NCBI RefSeq assembly: GCF_009497655.1
Contig: NZ_CP023317.1
Span: forward strand, 2,013,501-2,077,500
DNA: 64,000 nt
Direction: 5' to 3'
Origin: Priestia megaterium
GTDB lineage: Bacteria > Bacillota > Bacilli > Bacillales > Bacillaceae_H
In this document: piece by piece, positions 1 through 8,725 of the stretch
How the letters are laid out: the number at the start of each line of letters is the position of its first letter
How positions within the stretch are numbered: the first letter of the stretch is position 1
Position numbers and translations under genes: made by a program
The notes under the pieces: generated by a model
The model's database searches: none
What the model was told of the DNA's origin: nothing
What the model saw: only the letters and a program-made list of their open reading frames with translations

Positions 1-95
1 TCTTGGGCCATGTAGCGTCCTAGCGAGACGGCGGCCTCTTTATATTCTGTTTTTATTCCTGCGCTTGATCCTGCAAACACACAAATTGATTTCAA
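1..95 (-). CDS. LOG-family (YvdD-like) protein, N-terminal fragment
   Basis: This is the first 31 or so codons of a minus-strand gene cut by the window edge. The readable start is L/M-KSICVFAGSSAG followed by IKTEYKEAA, the CxFxGSS nucleotide-binding start typical of the LOG / TIGR00730 Rossmann family (lysine-decarboxylase-like; plant and some bacterial members cleave cytokinin riboside monophosphate). The start is a TTG, chosen because AAAGGAG lies 8 nt upstream. It is transcribed divergently from the malic enzyme gene. The family call rests on a short N-terminus only; the catalytic PGGxGTxxE motif lies outside the window. Confidence 0.6.
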   Translation of the reverse strand, partial: MKSICVFAGSSAGIKTEYKEAAVSLGRYMAQ

Positions 96-192
96 TTTCT
101 TCACTCCTTTGTTTCTTCTCTATATAAGTCTTTTCTGTTTATGAACAACAAAATCCTTCTTAATAATTTATGAATTTTCACAATGTCATCGC

Positions 193-221
193 TTGATTAT
201 TCTAAAAACTTTGCTTATAAT
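193..221 (+). promoter_or_regulatory. SigA-type promoter for the malic enzyme gene
   Basis: TTGATT (193-198) and TATAAT (216-221) are separated by 17 bp. Transcription would begin near 228, leaving a leader of about 175 nt before the ATG. Confidence 0.5.
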
Positions 222-238
222 CAAAGCGAAACATCTGT

Positions 239-254
239 TTGAAAGCGTTATCTA
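239..254 (+). promoter_or_regulatory. Catabolite-responsive element (CRE)
   Basis: TTGAAAGCGTTATCTA fits the relaxed CRE consensus WTGNAANCGNWNNCWW at every fixed position. It lies just downstream of the predicted start of transcription (about +11 to +26), the position expected for CcpA acting as a roadblock or repressor. CcpA binding is inferred. Confidence 0.6.
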
Positions 255-403
255 TTTCTTTTCTTTTGATGAAAAAGAGAGTACGCATAGATCTACTTGT
301 AAGATAAGTAGATAATATGAACTTATGGGAGATTGGACCGTTTTAAACGCTTCATTAGTAAGTATACGTACTTGCAGGATTAGGACAAGGGGGATATGGG
401 GAT

Positions 404-1735
404 ATGATGAATAATTTAATACGCACATTAATGGTACAAACACCGACTGTACCAGGAAACTTAGGAAGAGTAGCAACAGCCATTGGAAATGTTGGAGGAG
501 ACATTGGCGAGGTTGAAACCGTTAAAGTAGGACATAACTACACGATGAGAAGTATTACGGTTCAAGTAGAAAGTGAAGACCAGCTTGAGGAATTGCTTGA
601 AGCGGTTCGCAGTTTAGAAGGCATTACTTTACATACAGTATCAGATGAAGTTCTTCATGCGCATGAAGGCGGTAAAATTCAAATGAAAAGCAAAATGAAA
701 ATTGAGTCGATCGCTGACTTAAGAAGAGTATATACACCAGGTGTAGCAAACGTTTGCCGTGCTATTCAAGAACAGCCCGACAAAGCTAAAATTTATACGA
801 GCATTGGAAACACGGTTGCGATTGTAACGGATGGTACCGCTATACTAGGACTAGGGAATATTGGTCCAGTTGCAGGAATGCCTGTTATGGAAGGAAAAGC
901 TGCGTTATTTGATCAGCTTGCCAGTGTAAACGCTATCCCTATTTTGTTGAATGTAAATGAGCCGGAAGAAATCATTCAAACGGTTAAAAATATTTCACCA
1001 GGATTTGGCGGTATTTTACTAGAAGATATAGGGTCGCCTCACTGCTTTGAAATTGAAGAACGTTTAAAAGAAGAGCTAGATATTCCAGTTATGCATGATG
1101 ATCAACACGGAACAGCAGTTGTGACGCTAGCAGCAGCTATCTCAGCTTGTCGCAGCACAGGTGTGAATTTGAAAGAAGCAAAAGTAGGGCAGATTGGTTT
1201 AGGAGCTGCTGGTATCGCTACTTGCAGAATGTTCATGGCTTACGGTGTCAAACAGGTGATAGGAGCTGATAAGTCTCCTGAAGCGAATGAGCGCTTGGTC
1301 AGCTACGGTGGAAAAGTAGCGGATTCATTAGAAGAGCTTATGGAGAACTGTGATATTGTTATTGCGACAACAGGTGTACCTGGCTTAATACAGAAAGAAT
1401 GGATTCGAAAAGGGCAAATCATTTTAGCACTTTCTAATCCAAAACCAGAAATTGAACCTGAAGATGCTCTTGAAGCAGGAGCTATTTATGCTACTGACGG
1501 AAGGTCAGTGAATAATGTGCTTGGATTCCCAGGTATTTTCAGAGGAGTATTAAATGCGGGAGTGCGTGATATTACGCATACGATGCTTGTAGCTGCAGCT
1601 GAAGCCATTGCAAATTCAACGCGTCCAGGCGATTTAGTTCCTCACCCTCTTAATCTAGCTGTACACGAAGCAGTATCTGAAGCAGTTGAAAGAGCGGCTG
1701 TTGCACACGGAGAGAAAGACGGCGTTTATCGATAA
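404..1735 (+). CDS. mleA: Malic enzyme with N-terminal ACT domain (MleA/YqkJ type)
   Basis: Oxidative decarboxylation of L-malate to pyruvate, probably NAD-linked and cytosolic. Residues ~6-80 form an ACT domain (regulatory ligand-binding fold). The catalytic part follows, with YTPGVA (catalytic Tyr110), the malic-enzyme signature ending in EGKAALFD (Lys165), the metal-site region HDDQHGTA and a Rossmann motif GLGAAGIA. The 443-aa length with an ACT head matches Bacillus subtilis YqkJ/MleA rather than the paralogues without it. Two adjacent ATGs (404 and 407) are possible starts; AAGGGGG lies just upstream. The gene is monocistronic, ending in a strong terminator, with a CRE in the leader. 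The exact paralogue and cofactor are inferred. Confidence 0.85.
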   Translation: MMNNLIRTLMVQTPTVPGNLGRVATAIGNVGGDIGEVETVKVGHNYTMRSITVQVESEDQLEELLEAVRSLEGITLHTVSDEVLHAHEGGKIQMKSKMKIESIADLRRVYTPGVANVCRAIQEQPDKAKIYTSIGNTVAIVTDGTAILGLGNIGPVAGMPVMEGKAALFDQLASVNAIPILLNVNEPEEIIQTVKNISPGFGGILLEDIGSPHCFEIEERLKEELDIPVMHDDQHGTAVVTLAAAISACRSTGVNLKEAKVGQIGLGAAGIATCRMFMAYGVKQVIGADKSPEANERLVSYGGKVADSLEELMENCDIVIATTGVPGLIQKEWIRKGQIILALSNPKPEIEPEDALEAGAIYATDGRSVNNVLGFPGIFRGVLNAGVRDITHTMLVAAAEAIANSTRPGDLVPHPLNLAVHEAVSEAVERAAVAHGEKDGVYR

Positions 1736-1778
1736 CAAACAAGGCTGCCTCGAAATAGGCAGCCTTGTTTGTTTTTTA
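1736..1778 (+). terminator. Rho-independent terminator after mleA
   Basis: Stem AAACAAGGCTGCCT / AGGCAGCCTTGTTT with a short loop, followed by a T run. Confidence 0.9.
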
Positions 1779-1877
1779 TCAAAAAATAATAAGAAAATAG
1801 TAAACGATGAAACTTTTTTCCTTTTTTAACGTAATATAGTAATAGAAATAGTAAAAAAGGTAGAGAAAGGAGTTTTT

Positions 1878-2360
1878 ATGGAGTTTGAACATTTAAAGGG
1901 CAAATTGCCCCTCGAGGCTAAAAAAGCGATGCGCTGGCAATCCATTTTTACGCATAGCCTGTGGCTTCTGGCAACAGCGGGTTATTTTCTACTCGTTCAT
2001 TTTTTTGATTGGTGGTCAATTATTGGATGGATATCAGCTGGACTATTAGTCGTGAGCTTTATCATATATACAATTATAGCTCCAAATGTATATATGAATG
2101 TATATTCATATGAAGTAACAGATACTCAAATTGATGTGCAAAGAGGGCTCTTCATCTGGTATCATACGAAAATTCCCCTTGTGAAAGTACAGCACGTTGA
2201 AACGTTGACAGGGCCGATTTTTCGAAAATTTGACTTGGCATCTGTTAAAATCATCACAGCAGCTGGAAGCGTCGAAATTCCTGCACTCGTACAAAGAGAT
2301 GCTGAAGCACTGCGAGAGTATATTGCTAGACTAGCAGAGGTAGATGATGAAGATGAGTAA
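1878..2360 (+). CDS. ydbS: PH-domain membrane protein YdbS
   Basis: A 160-aa membrane protein. Two hydrophobic helices (residues ~23-43 and ~47-68) precede a bacterial PH-like domain (bPH2, formerly DUF304) with the typical stretch from RGLFIWYHTKIPLVKVQHVE to SVKIITAAGSVEIPAL. The start has AAAGGAG 6 nt upstream. It overlaps the next gene by about 17 nt, so the two are translationally coupled, as in B. subtilis ydbST. In B. subtilis the YdbS/YdbT pair is linked to resistance against the bacteriocin amylocyclicin; the biochemical role is unknown. Identity is by family architecture and pairing. Confidence 0.8.
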   Translation: MEFEHLKGKLPLEAKKAMRWQSIFTHSLWLLATAGYFLLVHFFDWWSIIGWISAGLLVVSFIIYTIIAPNVYMNVYSYEVTDTQIDVQRGLFIWYHTKIPLVKVQHVETLTGPIFRKFDLASVKIITAAGSVEIPALVQRDAEALREYIARLAEVDDEDE

Positions 2361-3735
2361 GCGGCTGCATCCGCTATATATTGCAATAGCATTTATTGAA
2401 CATATAAAAAATAATATCCTGCCTTTTGTGTTTGTATTTATCGTCAATCGGCACCTGTTGTTTACATATTGGTGGGCAACGCTATTAGCGGGAGGCGTAG
2501 TCGCTTTATTTGCTTTTTTTACCTGGAGGGAATTTCGTTATGAAGTAACGGAAACGGAAGTGCGTCTGTATAAAGGGATTTTTAAAAAAGAAAAACGATT
2601 TATTCAACGAAATCGCATTCAATCGATTCAGTTAGATCAGCCGTTTGTCTTTAGAATTCTTCGCTTAGCCCGGCTTCGTATTGACACGGCCAGCAGCGGT
2701 ACGGATGCTGAAATTGATTTATCTGGTATTTCACTAAAAGAAGCGCACCATCTTAAAGATACGTTAAAGCTGTCAGGGAGTCAGCCGGAAATAACAGAAA
2801 AAAGTCCTGAACGTATGATGAAAGTGTCGGTGAAACAGCTGGCGTTAGCTGCTGCGTTTTCCGGGAATTTTGGCTATATATTTGCTGCTCTTGGTTTTCT
2901 CTATCAGTATATTGATACGTATATCAACCGCTGGGTGAAGACAGCTTACGAAGAAGTGATTCATCAATCGATGCTTGGTTTATTTGTATTAGTCGCTGCA
3001 ATTGTGGTGCTTGCTTATTTGTTGTCTATCGTTTTATATGTGATACGATTTGGCGGTTTTACAGTGGAACGCTACGATCATTATCTACATATTAAATACG
3101 GACTATTAAATAAGAAATCCCTTACGATTCCTTTTCATAAAATACAGGCTGTTACGATAGAGGAAGGGTTGGTTCGACGCTTATTTGGATGGTCTTCCGT
3201 TTCGTTAAATGTCGTAACCTCTGATTTAAAAGAAAAGGTCTATTTACACCCGTTTATTCAGCAAAAAGAGATTTCATCGTTAATGAACGTATATGTCCCG
3301 CACTACGAATATATAAAGTGTCCAAGAAATACAGCTATTCAATATGCATGGTACCCATTACTATTACCGCTCTTGTTATTTGTAGCGGCAGGGATTGGCA
3401 TCAGCTTTTGGAAATCAATGTTCGTGTGGGTTATTGCTGTGCTATGCCTTGCATATGTACTTATTCACTGGTTGGGCTATCGCCAAGGCGGCTTAATGAT
3501 GAACGAGGTATTTGTCGCTATTCGCTCACAGTTTTTAACACGAAAAACAACGATTATTAGAAGGAAGAAAGTGGAGCAAATTGAGGTGTTTGCAGGCACC
3601 TTTTTATGGAAAAAAGGATACAGGAAAATAAAAATTTCAACTATGGGTACAAGCGGCAGCTATAAATCGGGATATTTTCCATTTGAAATTTGGCATCCTA
3701 TCTTTCTGCAAGCTACTTCTTCTAAAAAGGCATGA
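2344..3735 (+). CDS. ydbT: PH-domain membrane protein YdbT
   Basis: A 463-aa partner of YdbS with three bPH2 repeats alternating with pairs of membrane helices: first PH unit at residues ~65-130 (ETEVRLYKGIFKKEKRFIQR), helices ~170-235, second PH unit ~240-315, helices ~335-385, third PH unit ~395-455. The start is ambiguous: in-frame ATGs at 2344, 2347 and 2353 all follow AGAGG, and 2353 gives an N-terminus MSKRLHP like other YdbT proteins. The stop codon sits inside the terminator stem. Function beyond membrane or envelope protection is unknown. Confidence 0.8.
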   Translation: MMKMSKRLHPLYIAIAFIEHIKNNILPFVFVFIVNRHLLFTYWWATLLAGGVVALFAFFTWREFRYEVTETEVRLYKGIFKKEKRFIQRNRIQSIQLDQPFVFRILRLARLRIDTASSGTDAEIDLSGISLKEAHHLKDTLKLSGSQPEITEKSPERMMKVSVKQLALAAAFSGNFGYIFAALGFLYQYIDTYINRWVKTAYEEVIHQSMLGLFVLVAAIVVLAYLLSIVLYVIRFGGFTVERYDHYLHIKYGLLNKKSLTIPFHKIQAVTIEEGLVRRLFGWSSVSLNVVTSDLKEKVYLHPFIQQKEISSLMNVYVPHYEYIKCPRNTAIQYAWYPLLLPLLLFVAAGIGISFWKSMFVWVIAVLCLAYVLIHWLGYRQGGLMMNEVFVAIRSQFLTRKTTIIRRKKVEQIEVFAGTFLWKKGYRKIKISTMGTSGSYKSGYFPFEIWHPIFLQATSSKKA

Positions 3736-3765
3736 AGAACATCATTGTTCTTCATGCCTTTTGAC
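3729..3765. terminator. Bidirectional terminator between ydbT and dsdA
   Basis: AAGGCATGAAGAAC / GTTCTTCATGCCTT stem with a tiny loop, flanked by A and T runs, between two convergent genes. Confidence 0.85.
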
Positions 3766-3766
3766 G

Positions 3767-5125
3767 TTATCTATTCATTAAATTTTTTCCTTGCTCGTAA
3801 TAGCTATTCATCACGTCAGCGGGCACCATACTGCCTCCAGTTGACCATACAAGGTGAGTAGCTTTTGACATATCGTTTTCTAGTGCTTGCGCTTGTATAT
3901 AGGAAGACCCGCTTTCCATCAGGTGAAGAGGCCCTTGTAAACCAGCCGCTGCTGAAGGTTCTATATACATATTTTCACGATTGGCTAGCTCATAAATAAA
4001 TCGGAAAAGCTGATCATCTTCTACAGTATAAATTCCGCTAATAAGCGATTTTATCGTTTCGCCTACAAAGCTAGATGGCCTTCCTACAGCTAGTCCATCG
4101 GCAGCTGTTATGTTATCAAGTCCAATATCGGTAACGGAAATGCCATCATGTAGCTCGGTCATTAATCCGAGCAGCATGCAAGGAGAGTGAGTAGGTTCAG
4201 CAAAAAAGCAGTGAACATGATCACCGTATATTGCTTTTAATCCAAACGTAATACCGCCAGGACCTCCCCCTACTCCGCAAGGTAAATAGACAAATAAAGG
4301 ATGTTCAGCGTCTACTTGAATTTGCAGCTCGGCTAGCTGCTTTTCCAAGCGTAAGGCAGCGACGGAATAACCAAGAAATAAATCTCTAGACTGCTCATCG
4401 TCAATAAAATGACAGGCGGGGTCTGCTTCGGCTTGCTTTCGTCCTTCTTCCACGGCTTTTCCGTAGTCAGACTGATATTCAATAACGGTTACGCCTTTCG
4501 AACGAAGCAAATCTTTTTTCCATTTCTTCGCATCGGCTGACATATGGACGGTGACGTTAAAGCCGAGAGCGGCGCTTATAATACCAATGCTTAAACCTAA
4601 ATTACCGGTAGATCCTACTGCAATAGAATAAGAAGAAAATAACTTTTTACATCGTTCTTCAGCTAGAAGAGCATAGCTGTCTTCTTCGGTAAGCAGCCCT
4701 TCTTTGATAGCAAGACTTTCAGCAAATTTTAATACTTCATAAATGCCGCCTCTTGCTTTAATAGAACCTGATATAGGAAGATCGTGATCGCATTTCATCA
4801 ATAATTTTCCTTGCAGCTCGTTATTCATTTGTTGATTTAAATAGTCTTTCATGTATGCAATTTCTTGAAGAGGTGATTCAATGATTCCTTTTGATGCTTT
4901 TAGCTCCGGAAAAGCGATTTGAAGAAAAGAAGAAAAGCGAGAAAGTCGCTCTTTTGCATCTTTTATATCTTTGGTATGTAAAGAAAGAGACGAAAGTGCT
5001 TCTTGAGCAGGTTTTAAATAAGGATTTATCCAAAGTATTTCCTGTTTATTGATTAAAGGTGTTAATAAAGGATATTCACGCATCCATGTAGCAAGGGGTT
5101 TTTGGTGAAATAAATGTATCGTCAT
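3767..5125 (-). CDS. dsdA: D-serine ammonia-lyase (D-serine dehydratase)
   Basis: PLP enzyme converting D-serine to pyruvate and ammonia; some activity on D-threonine is usual for the family. The PLP lysine is Lys123 in [12 protein letters not shown], and a glycine-rich phosphate-binding segment GSTGNLGLS and the loop [10 protein letters not shown] follow. Length 452 aa is close to E. coli DsdA (442). The start has AAAGGAG 6-7 nt upstream. There is no dsdC regulator or dsdX permease next to it, so it is a lone detoxification gene here. Its upstream region faces the CWC/kinase operon. Confidence 0.93.
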   Translation of the reverse strand: MTIHLFHQKPLATWMREYPLLTPLINKQEILWINPYLKPAQEALSSLSLHTKDIKDAKERLSRFSSFLQIAFPELKASKGIIESPLQEIAYMKDYLNQQMNNELQGKLLMKCDHDLPISGSIKARGGIYEVLKFAESLAIKEGLLTEEDSYALLAEERCKKLFSSYSIAVGSTGNLGLSIGIISAALGFNVTVHMSADAKKWKKDLLRSKGVTVIEYQSDYGKAVEEGRKQAEADPACHFIDDEQSRDLFLGYSVAALRLEKQLAELQIQVDAEHPLFVYLPCGVGGGPGGITFGLKAIYGDHVHCFFAEPTHSPCMLLGLMTELHDGISVTDIGLDNITAADGLAVGRPSSFVGETIKSLISGIYTVEDDQLFRFIYELANRENMYIEPSAAAGLQGPLHLMESGSSYIQAQALENDMSKATHLVWSTGGSMVPADVMNSYYEQGKNLMNR

Positions 5126-5287
5126 AAAGGCTCCTTTCTCAATATGTTATTTCCTTTATATGTATAGTATCAAGAATAGAAGAAGTTGAAAACGAAAATA
5201 TCAAAAAGCAGAAAGCGCATTTTAACTGCCTCTTGTATACTAATAAAGATAACTTATACAACTGCATAGAAAAAAGGAGAGGAATTT

Positions 5288-5497
5288 ATGGCATTTTCAG
5301 GCGATGATAGCAGATGTCCTATCTGTGAAGAGAAAAATAACTGTGCTTCTGTACAAGGCAGAGAAATAGAAAAGTGTTGGTGCATGCAGAAAGTTTTTAC
5401 TCCTGATTTGTTTAAACAAATTCCTTTGGAAAGCAGAGGGAAAGCGTGTGTATGCGTCAAATGCGTTGCGAGACAGAAGGAAGAAGGTGGGGATTAA
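5288..5497 (+). CDS. Small cysteine-rich CWC protein
   Basis: A 69-aa protein with nine cysteines arranged as CPIC, C, CWC, then CVCVKC near the end, matching the Cys_rich_CWC family (uncharacterised, probably metal-binding). AAAAAGGAGAGG lies 6 nt before the ATG. The stop codon is one nucleotide before the GTG of the sugar kinase gene, so the pair is almost certainly co-translated. Pairing suggests but does not show a link to carbohydrate metabolism. Confidence 0.75.
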   Translation: MAFSGDDSRCPICEEKNNCASVQGREIEKCWCMQKVFTPDLFKQIPLESRGKACVCVKCVARQKEEGGD

Positions 5498-5498
5498 C

Positions 5499-6437
5499 GT
5501 GAAAAAAGGAATTATTTCATACGGTGAGGCATTTATTGATTTTATCGCCAAAAATGAATCTAACACTGACTTTGACCCTTTTTTAGGAGGCACAACCGTT
5601 AATGTAGCAGTTGGAGTTCAGAAGTTAGGAGCAAAAGCATCTTATATCTGCAAGTTAGGGAGTGATGAAACAAGTGATTTTGTAAGAAAGAAGCTTTTAA
5701 TTGAAGGAGTAAACCAAAGCGGCTGTGTAACTTCGGTGACGAAAAAAGTTTGTGAAGTGTATGTACATAAAAGTAAAGAAGGAGATCGTTACTTTCATTC
5801 CTACATAGATTCTACCCCTCATGAGCAAGTGTATAAATATGAGCTGCAGGAAGCTCTATTTGAGAAGGCAGCGATTTTTTATTTTGGATCAGGCACTTTG
5901 TTTCATCCGATTTCCCAGGAAACTACAAGAGAAGCTGTGAGGCTCGCAAAAAAATATCTTATGCTGGTAGCTTTTGATCCGAATATTCGAATGAAAAGAT
6001 GGGAAAGTGAAGCAGCATGTAGAAATATTGTAACATCGTTTTTGTACGAAACAGATATTTTGAAAATCTCTCAAGATGAGCTCCTATTTTTGATGAATTC
6101 AACAGATCTGGCAGAAAGCCTAGAAAAACTGAGAGCGTATCATATTCCGTTCGTATGGGTCACTCAAGGAGAAAAGGGCGCAGTAGCCGTTACTGCAAAT
6201 CAAATGCTTCATGTGAGTGCAAAAAAAGTGCAGGCGATAGATACAACAGGAGCGGGTGATGCATTTATGGCAGGAATTCTCTGGTGTATTCATGAAAAAG
6301 GTTTGCCTGAAAGTGAGGAGTCATGTAAGCAGTACACAATGTTTGCCAACGCGTTAGGTGGAGCAGTTTCGGCGAGATACGGAGGAATGATTTCGCTTAA
6401 AGCAAAAGATGTATCTAATATAAAAGCAGGTAGCTGA
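5499..6437 (+). CDS. PfkB-family sugar kinase (fructokinase-like)
   Basis: Ribokinase/PfkB fold, 312 aa from the GTG at 5499. The GTG is preferred over longer in-frame starts because it directly follows the CWC stop and has AAGGTGGGG upstream; the family begins near ISYGEAFIDF. An N-terminal GG motif (LGGTTVNVA) and the C-terminal catalytic signature DTTGAGDAFMAG, with the Asp base, are present. It would phosphorylate a sugar or sugar-like alcohol with ATP; fructose is the commonest substrate for this subgroup but is not shown here. The gene ends at a bidirectional terminator. Confidence 0.8.
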   Translation: MKKGIISYGEAFIDFIAKNESNTDFDPFLGGTTVNVAVGVQKLGAKASYICKLGSDETSDFVRKKLLIEGVNQSGCVTSVTKKVCEVYVHKSKEGDRYFHSYIDSTPHEQVYKYELQEALFEKAAIFYFGSGTLFHPISQETTREAVRLAKKYLMLVAFDPNIRMKRWESEAACRNIVTSFLYETDILKISQDELLFLMNSTDLAESLEKLRAYHIPFVWVTQGEKGAVAVTANQMLHVSAKKVQAIDTTGAGDAFMAGILWCIHEKGLPESEESCKQYTMFANALGGAVSARYGGMISLKAKDVSNIKAGS

Positions 6438-6453
6438 TAGCTACCTGCTTTTG
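6419..6453. terminator. Bidirectional terminator (kinase / ctaB)
   Basis: AAAAGCAGGTAGCT / AGCTACCTGCTTTT stem with a 3-nt loop between convergent genes. Confidence 0.9.
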
Positions 6454-6461
6454 AGCATTTA

Positions 6462-7379
6462 TTATTTAAAAAATGACAGTATAATCATAAGGGCAAAAAT
6501 AATCGTAAGATGGTTCAATGAGAACACAAACATTAAAGTAGCCCATTTTGTATCTTCTAATTTTTTAAATCCAACAATTCCAAGAAGCATCCACACGAGT
6601 GTTAAACCGAACATTGTAAATGCGATAATTTTACTAAACGATAAAAATAAGAACGATGCCGCTAGTAAAATAACTAGGTATACAAGCGTTTGGACTTTGG
6701 AACGACGGATACCTTTTACTACAGGAAGCATTGGTACACCTGCGGCTTTATATTCCTCAAGTCTTCTAATCGCAATAGCGTAGAAGTGAGGAGGCTGCCA
6801 TAAAAACATAAATACAAACAATCCAATTGCTACCGGATGAAATAAGTCTGGTGAAATAGCGGCCCAGCCAATGATTGGAGGCATAGCTCCAGAAATACTT
6901 CCGACTTCGGTATTATAAATGGTTGTACGTTTTGTAAGCATAGTATAAGGCACTACATAAAAGAAAAATCCTAAAATACCCATAATGGCGGCCATGTTAG
7001 AAACTAAAAATAAAATACCTACACCAATAACAAATAAAGCCAGTCCTAACCATAGAGCAAATTTAGGGTTGACCGCTCCTGTTACCGTCGGTCTGTCTTT
7101 TGTACGTTTCATGATTGCATCGATATCACGGTCATAGAAGTTATTAACTGCCCCAGCTCCTCCTACGACAAAGGATGTCCCAATTAAAGCCAAAATAATG
7201 ATAGGAATTTGTGTCACAAAGCTTAAGTCATTAACAGCAATTGCGAGACAAAGCCCAGCAACCATTCCTAGTGAGTTCGATTTAATAATCCCAGTTTTTA
7301 TAATAGCACTGATTACTTCCCGGGAAAAATACTGATTGATAGGAAGTGATTCCTTTGTGATAACTTCGGTATTTTTCAC
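6462..7379 (-). CDS. ctaB: Protoheme IX farnesyltransferase (heme O synthase)
   Basis: Adds the hydroxyethylfarnesyl group to heme B, giving heme O for heme-copper oxidases. A 305-aa polytopic UbiA-type prenyltransferase with about eight or nine helices; the Asp-rich motif NNFYDRDIDAIMKRT, followed by RP, and the second conserved loop PHFYAIAIRRLEEYKAAGVP are present. Start GTG with AAAGGAG upstream. Unlike the classic ctaA-ctaBCDEFG locus, no oxidase or heme A synthase gene is adjacent, so this may be a second, stand-alone copy (compare the two heme O synthases of B. subtilis). Confidence 0.93.
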   Translation of the reverse strand: MKNTEVITKESLPINQYFSREVISAIIKTGIIKSNSLGMVAGLCLAIAVNDLSFVTQIPIIILALIGTSFVVGGAGAVNNFYDRDIDAIMKRTKDRPTVTGAVNPKFALWLGLALFVIGVGILFLVSNMAAIMGILGFFFYVVPYTMLTKRTTIYNTEVGSISGAMPPIIGWAAISPDLFHPVAIGLFVFMFLWQPPHFYAIAIRRLEEYKAAGVPMLPVVKGIRRSKVQTLVYLVILLAASFLFLSFSKIIAFTMFGLTLVWMLLGIVGFKKLEDTKWATLMFVFSLNHLTIIFALMIILSFFK

Positions 7380-7770
7380 AGCAATTCTCCTTTTTGAGCT
7401 TATTCTTACATGAATAAACCTAATCTTTATTAATCAACTAAACTATTTTAACAAAAAAATATCGTAATTACATCAAGGTTGCTCGTAAAATTTGTTAACA
7501 TTCCTTGAACTTTTTTAAAAAACAAAGAAAAATGTCGAATTTCCGACTGAAAATAAGTACATCCTTTATTATAAGATAAAAATGGAATGCTTAAAAACGA
7601 AAATTTTGACTATCTGGTGAACTTTTAACGAGCAAGAAACTCGAACTTAATCGTACCATATTTATTGGTAATTGCAATCACATAGTATGTGATGAAAGAA
7701 AAGATGTGGTACATTAAAGAAAGAACTAATAAGTTTATTTACTATGTCTTATTCACAAGGAGGATATATG
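7380..7770. other. Divergent intergenic region ctaB / PGA hydrolase
   Basis: About 390 bp, AT-rich, no ORF. It contains an exact Spo0A-box core TGTCGAA (7533-7539) and the palindrome at 7677-7693. No convincing structured RNA seen. Confidence 0.5.
7677..7693. promoter_or_regulatory. Perfect 17-bp palindrome, candidate operator
   Basis: ATCACATAGTATGTGAT is a perfect inverted repeat around a central G, about 80 bp before the hydrolase ATG. It has no T tract or loop, so it is a protein-binding site rather than a terminator. The regulator is unknown. Confidence 0.5.
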
Positions 7771-8385
7771 ATGCCAGATAAATATGCTAGCTTCTCTGAA
7801 CTTGCCTCTTATGAAGTATACAACCAAGACTACAAAATTCAATTTGAAATCAGACCTTCTAACATTATTATGCTCGCGATACACGGCGGAGGTATTGAAA
7901 CTGGAACATCCGAACTTGCTGTTGGCCTAGCGGGCAACGAATACTCGTACTATATATTTGAAGGGTTAAAGAAATCAGGAAATGCCGATCTTCATATCAC
8001 ATCCACTCATTTTGATGAACCTCATGCGTTAACGATTATATCAAAAGAAGACTATGCAGTATCTTTTCATGGATACAACGACAAAAGTGAAAAGCATACT
8101 AAAATCGGCGGTGCTGACAAAGCGTTAAGGTCCAAAGTACATGAAGCGCTTGTTTCTAAAGGCTTTAGTACAGAAATTTTATCAGATCAAGATCCTGTTT
8201 CCGGTACCAGCCCTAGAAATATAACCAATAAAACAGCTAGGCGGATGGGTGTGCAAATTGAGATAAGTAAAGCGCAAAGAGAAGCTTTTTTTTCAACTAA
8301 CACGAGAAATGAACGTAAAAATTCGAAAACCCAGGAATTTTTTGAGTATATATCAGCTATTAGAAGTGCATTTCCTCTTAGATAA
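7771..8385 (+). CDS. Poly-gamma-glutamate hydrolase family protein
   Basis: A 204-aa protein of the PghP / DUF867 family (phage poly-gamma-glutamate hydrolase and YmaC-like proteins), a zinc peptidase-like fold. Visible features are IHGGGIETGTSELA (likely metal-binding His and Glu), the middle SFHGYND and the C-terminal MGVQIEIS. No signal peptide, so it is intracellular or released by lysis. The start at 7771 is preferred because AAGGAGG ends 7 nt before it; upstream ATGs at 7768 and 7744 are too near or lack an RBS. It might digest gamma-PGA or a related gamma-linked peptide; substrate not shown. Confidence 0.8.
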   Translation: MPDKYASFSELASYEVYNQDYKIQFEIRPSNIIMLAIHGGGIETGTSELAVGLAGNEYSYYIFEGLKKSGNADLHITSTHFDEPHALTIISKEDYAVSFHGYNDKSEKHTKIGGADKALRSKVHEALVSKGFSTEILSDQDPVSGTSPRNITNKTARRMGVQIEISKAQREAFFSTNTRNERKNSKTQEFFEYISAIRSAFPLR

Positions 8386-8480
8386 ATCAGATACGTTTAG
8401 TATTTATTAAACAGGTTAGATTTATTACGGACATGTTTGTGGTATACATATAGTAACTACATAAACTGGAGGAGATAATC

Positions 8481-8657
8481 ATGAAAAAGTTTGACCAAGA
8501 AGATACCCTAGAACGACTTAAAGCCTCTTATCGATATTTAAAAAGCATAGACATACCAGAAATCAGCACATTAGATGATCAAAAACGAGCGGAAGCTGTG
8601 CAGTTAATCGAAGAGATTGGTCTTAAAATATCAGAAATGCGCGTAAAAGTAGAGTGA
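8481..8657 (+). CDS. Small hypothetical protein (58 aa)
   Basis: Unrecognised acidic, helical protein running from MKKFDQEDTLERLKASYRYL to a C-terminus ISEMRVKVE. ACTGGAGGAGA lies 6 nt before the ATG and a strong terminator follows directly, so it is probably a real, independent gene. Heptad-like spacing of Leu and Ile suggests an alpha-helical hairpin. No function proposed. Confidence 0.6.
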   Translation: MKKFDQEDTLERLKASYRYLKSIDIPEISTLDDQKRAEAVQLIEEIGLKISEMRVKVE

Positions 8658-8700
8658 GTAAAAAGAGAAAGAAGGACATCTGTCCTTCTTTCTCTTTTTC
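8658..8700 (+). terminator. Terminator after the 58-aa ORF
   Basis: AAAAAGAGAAAGAAGGACA / TGTCCTTCTTTCTCTTTTT, a stem of about 19 bp with a 2-3-nt loop. Confidence 0.9.
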
Positions 8701-8725
8701 GACAACTATAAACAGGAGATTGGCC

